The notes under the pieces were generated by a model. The model was given only the letters and a program-made list of their open reading frames with translations. It did not search any database and was not told the origin of the DNA. A stretch of 64,000 bases of DNA, taken from positions 20,340,615-20,404,614 of the forward strand of contig CM046868.1 of assembly GCA_025617745.1 (NCBI GenBank), in the 5' to 3' direction. A program made the position numbers and the translations under genes. Below, piece by piece: positions 25,901 through 34,900 of the stretch (positions are counted from its first letter, which is position 1; every line of letters starts with the position of its first letter). Origin of the DNA: Heliocidaris erythrogramma. Its lineage: Eukaryota; Echinodermata; Echinoidea; Camarodonta; Echinometridae.

Positions 25901-28900
25901 AAACTTGTGTGCAAAGTTTTAGATTGTTTATTATATGTTTGTTTCTTGTGCTGATTTACATCATAGGGTGAGATTTTTGAAAGATGCTGATTGGGGTACT
26001 GTACCAATTACATTACTTTAAAACTAATATAATTTTAGATTGGAAGAGGTTCATCGTGGTGAAGAATAATTGAAGAGAGTTAATCAGTTGTCTCACGATG
26101 TGCAAACGTAAACGTAGGAAGTCTGACGTTTCGGCTGCTATATACTGCTAGCCTTAGTCATAGACAATGAGCCGAGATCACGCTGAGCGGGTCTTAAGAC
26201 TATTTAAGACCCGCTCAGCGTGATCTATCTATGTCTATGACTAAGGCTAGCAGTATATAGCAGTCGAAACGTCAGACTTCCTACGTTTACGTTTGCACAT
26301 CGTGAGACAACTGATTAACTCTCTTCAATTAATATAATTTTATCGTGCAATTTTGGTATTATATTGCTGCCTTGTACATAATGTTCCCCTGAAAGTTCAC
26401 GAACTTCAAAGCAAATATATATAATTTAGTAATCAATTGAAATATTATCCTCTTATTTGTAGATCAGTGCTTCCATCTTCTTGATGGTGATAAGATAGCA
26501 ACATTGGTAAGAAGCTGTTTACTAGTAGTTGATGTTTTCCATTATATTTGTTTTGTGTTTTTTGCTCATTTTGATTACATTTTCTTTTTGGAAGTGTGAG
26601 CAGATCATTGTGGCATGTAGCCAGCAAACTAAGGATTTGAGGGGGAGGAGGGGGGGGGGGGGAATGGTCATCATTGAAATTTTGCCAATTTATTTATATT
26701 CATGATTCTGCCACATCTTTGGATACCATACCAGCCCCAAAAATGCACATGGGCAGCGGGCGAATTCGCCATGGAAAGTCTTAAAGTGCTCCTGAAAATG
26801 CAGGGACGGGGGCGATAACGAAAATAAAAATCGCCCCGGCTGCAGCCGTGCGCTTGGCCTACCAGCCGGCCGTGCCATTGCATGCATCGTCAAAGTCTCC
26901 AAGTTATAAGACGTGAATATACGCACACACACAACTTAGTTTACTCGATCACAATCGAATCATTCAGCTCCAAATAGCATGCGGCGGCGGCGCAGCAGCT
27001 ACGTATTTCTACTTCAATATTATATGCAATCTGCATGCACGAGAGTCTAGCTCTACACAAGACTCAGGATTTCCACAGTGAAGCTGAGCGCTAGCCTACC
27101 CCTCTCAAGATCTTGGGCACTACATGCGCATTTTTCAAATAGCTCAACTAGAAAGTGCAATTTAAAAAAAATAAAAATCACCTTTTTGAGGGTTTGAAAT
27201 TGTCTCGCAGTCCAATTTCGGCAAAATCCTAGCTTGTTTACTTTTCTATGCAAATTAGCACTGACGTCATTGGGTAGAGTCGTAATACCTCCGCGGTATA
27301 CTGCTGCACAACATAGCATGGACTGGCAACCGAGAGTGAAGAGAAACTTTGCTCGACATGATTTTTATACTTCAAAATTATGTTTCCAAATCCATCAGTT
27401 TTGTTAAATATTATATGAAAACTAGTTTACATTTTATTCCAACAAGCAACCATTTTTCAGACAGCTCGCACAAGTTTACATGCACGAAAACTTAAAAAGT
27501 CGGAGCCGGCAATCATACCCAGTACAGTGCTGCCAACCTAAAATCGTATTCCTTGCCTTTTATGGTTGATAAGGGGGTATGGCATTGTGTATCACAGGCA
27601 AAAATTTAGAACAGTTCTTGTAACCCAGAACCATAAATAGTTAATGCCAGTGGATAACAAAAGGTTGTTCGAGGAGACAGGTGCGATGCATTATGGTAAT
27701 GTTGTGTTCCAAATTAATTCCAAACATCCATAGATGTTGCTACCCCCTTATCAAGTGTAATAGGAGCGAAACTGGGTGAGGAATTCGTACTAGTTGGCAT
27801 GTCTGCCAGTAGTCAGACCCGTACACATGGTAGGCTACATGTAGGCCTACAGCGACGCGGTGAAACGCTGTAGGGCTCCGCTTGAGAACTGGGCTAGATC
27901 TTTTTGGAAGTGTGAGCAGATCATTGTGGCATGTAGCCAGCAAACTAAGGATTTGAGGGGGAGGAGGGGGGGGGGGGAATGGTCATTGAAATTTTGCCAA
28001 TTTATTTATATTCATGATTCTGCCACATCTTTGGATACCATACCAGCCCCAAAAATGCACAGGGGCGGCGGGCGAATTCGCCATGGAAAGTCTTAAAGTG
28101 CTCCTGAAAATGCAGGGACGGGGGCGATAACGAAAATAAAAATCGCCCCGGCTGCAGCCGTGCGCTTGGCCTACCAGCCGGCCGTGCCATTGCATGCATC
28201 GTCAAAGTCTCCAAGTTATAAGACGTGAATATACGCATACACACAACTTAGTTTACTCGATCACAATCAAATCATTCAGCTCCAAATAGCATGCGACGGC
28301 GGCGCAGCAGCTACGTATTTCTACTTCAATATTATATGCAATCTGCATGCACGAGAGTCTAGCTCTACATAAGACTCAGGATTTCCACAGTGAAGCTGAG
28401 CGCTAGCCTACCCCTCTCAAGATCTTGGGCACTACATGTGCATTTTTCAAATAGCTCAACTAGAAAGTGCAATTTTTTAAAAATAAAAATCACCTTCACA
28501 AGTTTACATGCACGAAAACTTAAAAAGTCGGAGCCGGCAGTCATACCCAGTACAGTGCTGCCAACCTAAAATCGTATTCCTTGCCTTTTATGGTTGATAA
28601 GGGGGTATGGCATTGTGTATCACAGGCAAAAATTTAGAACAGTTCTTGTAACCCAGAACCATAAATAGTTAATGCCAGTGGATAACAAAAGGTTGTTCGA
28701 GGAGACAGGTGCGATGCATTATGGTAATGTTGTGTTCCAAATTAATTCCAAACATCCATAGATGTTGCTACCCCCTTATCAAGTGTAATAGGAGCGAAAC
28801 TGGGTGAGGAATTCGTACTAGTTGGCATGACTGCCAGTAGTCAGACCCGTACACATGGTAGGCTACATGTAGGCCTACAGCGACGCGGTGAAACGCTGTA

Positions 28901-31900
28901 GGGCTCCGCTTGAGAACTGGGCTAGATCTAGATCTGATACACTACTGAGTACTGTGGAAGAAAAGAACAGAGCTACTCTACGAGAATCGCTCTTTTCTTC
29001 CTAATATTGGTCACAGCAGTGAAATATCTGGTGAAACACCTAATAAAGGTTGGTTTTAACTTGTCACTTGACATTTTTGGAAAAAAAACGATACAATGAC
29101 TTCGAACTGAGTCCACAAAATTAGCGCAAGAACGACCATGTCGGCATTGATTCAACAATACAATTTCACAATACGGCGAAAGTTGCTCACCTTAGTTCTC
29201 AGTCTGACTTCCGACAGTGGTCCCCTGCGGCTTGTTGTTGGTGTTTTTGAATAGTTGATGCTCTGTATTGTGGGCAAGACATCCTTCTTCAACCTATCCT
29301 TGTATTTTGGGCTAGCTACATCTCCAAAGTCAATCTTGCAGTGACATTCGAAGGCTGATTTTTCGAAATGGTCGCTACAAATTTGTGCATGCTTGCTGTG
29401 TGTTGCTGCTGTGAAATCTTTTCACCGAATTTTCCTCAAATTCTGTTGCTTTGGAAAGCTGAAGAAACCGATGTTATGGTTCTTTGAAGTATTGTAACAC
29501 GCCTCTCCCCCCCCCCCCCCACAACGCAATTTCGTGGCATTTTGCCACAAAACGTAGAAAATTCCCCCAATAGAAAGCGACCTTCGTTGATGTTGGTTTT
29601 ACACACGATTTCAATAGTGCGCGTTATGCATGCACCGGATGAATTGATCAACTCTACCCAGTGACGTCATAGCAGGTCAACCCCGCTTCGATGTTTATCG
29701 GTCTGTTTGAGAAATCTGGCTCAATAAGGGCAATAATCAAGGGTACATTTTATGCAAAACAAATCTATGTTGTTTGCTAAAATTGATGAAACCTTTATTT
29801 CAATATGTTTATTTATTTACAAACCAAATTCTTGCAATTGGGGGTCGGAAAAAAATCAACATATGAGCTCTTTAATGAATGAACTACAATAATTGAAATC
29901 CAGTTTGCATACATTACTTGTTATGTCTGACAAGCCTCTGACAAGCTTTCAGGTTGTCAAGAACAACCTTTGTTTTAAAAGTATGCATGAAATTTGAATA
30001 TATTTGTGAACAGGTGTATGGACAGGGGCTGTTTTCTGAATTAATTACTGATACAACTGATTTTTGGCCTAGATTTTTCAAAAAGTGAAAATCTAACTTG
30101 ATAATCAGAGCATTATTGTGAGAATATTGGAGGAAATTTCTTAAAACTTTAATACTCCAAATAACTTGGCAGAACTGTGCATGCAATAAAAAATGATGTA
30201 ACACCTAGACAATGACACTTGAAAATTTTTGAATTTTTGCACAATCATAAACCCTAGACAATTATAGATTGTTGTAAGGATATGAATCAGTTTTCCAAGA
30301 ATATATCATTTTTATTGCCATAGGAGGGCCTCAGAAAAAGTTATGATGAAAACAATAAGATAACAAAAAATATCAAATTCCATTTTCAAGTCTACATGTA
30401 TGTAGCTCTTTTATCTTAAACCTTGTGTCATTTTTAGTCCATATTAAAGATTCCTTTTGTATTTTCCTATCAGGAAATATGTACTTTTGTTATCTTAGGA
30501 TGTATACTTAACACGATAGGCTTTTAAATTAAAAAATGTGTCACAGAAGTTAAAATCACCTTGTAACGCAAAAAGGGACGACCTCATGACACATGACCAG
30601 CACAATAGATGCACCTTGTCATCTGTTCAGCATGCTTCCTAAATGCATATTTCAATTAAGCTATATTGCATCTTTCTTTCTGTAAAGTAGACCTTATATA
30701 TTGATATATTTTTTTTTCTCCTTAGATTGCAGGTTATGTTCAAGATTTACTTACACAGAGTGGGTCACAACTCAAAATGGGTTTAGTGCAGACTGCATAT
30801 GCCAATGGAAACTCAACAAAATATGCCTCAGAAACTTTGGTAAGAATTGTCTAGTGGACCGAGTCAGGTCACAGGCACCTGTCTGCAGTGGCCACTCTTT
30901 CTCTTTCCCTTGGGTGGCCTTAATAGACAGGTTTAACTTTTTTCTGACCAGGTGGTGGTGTTGGTTGTCATTCAATTTTTTAATATTTACACTCTACGTT
31001 TTTGTTCTCGTCGTTGTATTGCTTCTCACAACTTTTTTTGATCAATTTTTCTTTTTTTGTTTTGTCATAAAAACGCTTTACCCAGTATAAAATTGTATTT
31101 CCCCAGGCGTATTTATTCAGTATGCTGATCATTCTTTCTGTCATTCTTTCATCCAAGCAGAAAGTGCCTGTTGCCTGTGTGTGTACTGGTGTAAAGCATC
31201 TTCATCATAAGGCAGAGGAATTTGACATTGGAGTCTACTTTGAAGCTAATGGACATGGCACAGTGAGTATTCTATCATGTCCACACCTCTACGCACTAGA
31301 CCATGATATGTTAAACTGTAGCCCATTGTTTGCAGACAAGTAAAAGTTAAAGCAAAAAGCATAGTTCAAGTGTAGTTTAGATGGTATAAATAGATGCCTT
31401 ATGCACAACACCTGACTGTCAACATTAAAGAGGTAATAGCAATGATTCCATCAGAATAGGAATAATGATCTATTATAATGTATAAATGAAGTATGGAAGT
31501 TCTCTCTGTTGTGAAGAAAAAAAAGTTTTCCACCTCATCTGAATGGACTCTGTTATGATGAGTGAGGGCCTGCAACATACTTTCACATTTAGTTGTGGCC
31601 CACCCAACTGATTTATGAAGAACCCCTGCACTAGTCCGATAACATGCAAAACCTTACCAACAAGGTGATATTGTTCTCTTTTTACCAACTATTGTTCGTC
31701 CATATCTACTAGGTACTGTACAGTAAAACTGCAGAGGATATGATCCAGCAAGCCAGTCTGGATCAAAGGTAGGCATGGCTACAATTCAGGGGAAACTCAA
31801 TATAATGAGGCCATCGGAAACAAAGGATTTCCTCATTATAGTTGTTATCTCGTTAGACCAAAAACATACATAAAAATGCGCATATGGGATTAGATTTTAC

Positions 31901-34900
31901 ATGTACACTAATAACGAATGCACCTTGTTCTTCTGCCGCCGCTTATATACTCATTTGAAAGCTATGAAGCCATTAATAATATGTTAAATCTCAATCTGAA
32001 TTAGCTAATAAAATATCGGATCATGTCGCAAAATGCGTTAAAAGCACTATTTTCAGATGCTAAGTTACCGACTAAGAGTTAAGTCCATCACATTTCCACA
32101 TTGAATATCGGGACTGCGCCTGTACTGTCAGCATAGTGCATGCTCATGGTATGAAAAAAACCCTCTCATTCACACTTCGGTGACTGGTCTTCCTGTGCTG
32201 TGATATGACTAAAAAGACGCTCCCGGCGCTGTCATACGAATTAAAGGACTCTCTCTGCACTGTGATAGGATTAAAAAGACGCTGCCTGTGCTATTAGTGT
32301 GATACAAACAAACAGACGCTCCCTGCGCAGTGTGTGTGATACGAATAAAAAGACGCACCCCATTTCGCATCGCGATCGACTGCATCCGCCCAAATGCTTC
32401 TATCTCTTTACTATTTGCTCGTGTGTGTGCAGATTCTTTGGCTGACTGATGTTTGTCCATTTGAGGCGCAGTGAAATAAGTTGCTCGTTATAATGGGAAT
32501 GATTACTAATCTTTTTCGTTGTTTTAGAGGCATGAGATTTAGTTAGTTATTTACCTCGCTATAAAGGTTCTTGCCGCCATAGAATTATATGCAAGTAAAT
32601 TTGGTACCGTGACAATGTTCTCATTACAGCCGTTGTCTCGTTATAGCTGACCTCGTTATGTCGAGTTTCCCCTGTATCTACAGTGATGCAAGCAAAAGAA
32701 AAAATGAAATTCAAGAAAATTTTCCTTTTGTGATTCATCTGATTTGTGACCCTAGAGCTCCATTAAAGATCACATTACAAGAAAATTCCATCAAAGTAAA
32801 AATTGGCTTAATACTTTTTATTGCATATATGGCATAAATTAAACAAGGTTATCCAAATTCAACGCTTGGAAACATTTGAAGTAATGATTATTATCAATTA
32901 TAAAACGGTAAAATACAGCCCCCGATATAGCAGCTGAAGAGCTCCTCAAACGCTGCTGAGATGTGTGACGACACATCAGGGGCCAGTCCTGTCTAAGCAG
33001 ACGATGTCCCATAACATCTTACACATTTTTCAGTGCCTGTTTTGTCATCTCCTCTTCACTTATTTCTCTTACTTGACTAGCGTCAGTCTTAATGTTAGTC
33101 TGTTGCCTCACTCTTAAATTCGTGTATGGTATTATTTTGATGAAAAATGCAGTGTTATAAAGAAAAATAAATGAATCAGTCACTTGTAAACAAAATAAGA
33201 CGCCATTGTATTTTCAGCTGCTTGCACCGGGGCATGTTCGGCGTTTCAAGAGGGAACGAATACCATCCATGCTATTATGCGGAGGGCTTTTCAATTTGAA
33301 AATGGGGTTTATTTCATTGATCATTGACCCTTCTCCTGTGTATTTACAATCAAACGGTTTTAGTTATCAGAATCAGTTTCACTTTCCCTTTTAGAATGGT
33401 GTGAAATAAGGTCATGTTAAATATACCAAACTCTTTATAATTTGATAAATAATTGCATTGCAATTACGTTCATTCATTATAGGACGTCGTCTGCTTAAGC
33501 AGGATCGATCCCTAGTGTGACGACATCAAAACATCGCTATATTTCTGGCGAATCCTCGGATATTCCAGATGCTTAGAAGAGCTTTTATTTATGTTGTTTT
33601 TATAATCATCAGACACGCAGTTGACATAAAACTTATACGATTGCCATCTGTAAGCTTCCCAGTTTCTAGTGATACATTAATTGCCATATTTGTGATTTTC
33701 TTGTAATGTGATCTTTAAGTGTTGATAACAATAACAATTGTTACGGTTTATGCCCTCTACAGCCTTTCAAACGATCAAAGGAAATCTGCTACCATCTTGA
33801 AACATTTCATCGACCTCACAAATCAGGTAAGAGTCATTCACATTCACATTAAGATTACATTATTTGTATGTGAAGAAAATAGCATCAAAATGGCTTCCAC
33901 TGGCATAGTGGAATACAACATGAATAACGTATAAGTAATATGCATCAGTCAATATACAGTTAATATTAGACTGCAAGATTTTAAAAATATAGGGGAAACA
34001 AGCAGAGGACAAGAGCAGACTAATCACATGTTTAGCAGAGGAAAGCAGATAAAAGAAGGTGTGAAACTGCAGTTGAGAAGAATTAGAGAATAAGAAGAGG
34101 CGGAGAGTAGAAGATATCGTGAAAACAGTTGTGTATGAAGCAAGTCAGTGCGTTTTTAAAACAGCACTGTTAAAAAGCATCTGAGATATGTTTGAAATAG
34201 TTCAATCCAATATGATTAGTGATCCTGTACTGCAAGAAACTGGGAACGGGTGTTAGAACTAATGAATACCATTAATAACAACTCCATTTTCGCAACACAT
34301 TCAGAATTAACGCACACAGCTTTGTCAAGCCTCGATTGACAAACTTGCTGTGACCCGTGAGAGTAACTGCACCTTAACATTCAGATTGCCACAAAATGCA
34401 TTACTAAGTTGGTTAAGTCATATTGCGTGTCTGCCCTAGCAACAACTAATGTTTGGAACCTGCTCCATGGCTGTCAAAATTTACTACCCAGCAGCAGGCA
34501 AGTGTGTGCTTTGTCACCAGGGAAACTTGTTTAAATTTTATTGCATTGTGAAAAAGGGTCCATTGTAAATATTACAATTGTTTGACATGTTATTGAAAGT
34601 TTGGATTTCATTGCATTAATGCCACTTATATTTACCTTACGGGTACTGTTTAACATTTTCAAAAGCTTACCCTGTGTTACAATGTGCAAAACTCAATCCT
34701 AAAATGTACATGATGATCAATTACTATCTCAAGAGCATCCATGTAAACTTGGTTTTTGACAGGAGATCTCTTGTTCCGTGACAACTGCTTTAAGTTAACC
34801 TCAAAGAAAACACAGACATTCTCCAAATTTCATCATACCTGGTTTAGCAACCAGTGGCTGAATTGATCTCAGTTTTTAAATCCATGTAATATATATGAGA

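Noticed and set aside
26690..28244. Paired ORFs (70-80 codons, minus strand) as a duplicated gene
   Set aside because: They recur only because the 1.3-kb segment is tandemly duplicated; no domain and no splice or promoter evidence.
30701..31090. 129-codon ORF at PGM3 exon 11
   Set aside because: It reads exon 11 in the wrong frame and runs into intron 11; the correct frame encodes conserved PGM3 sequence.
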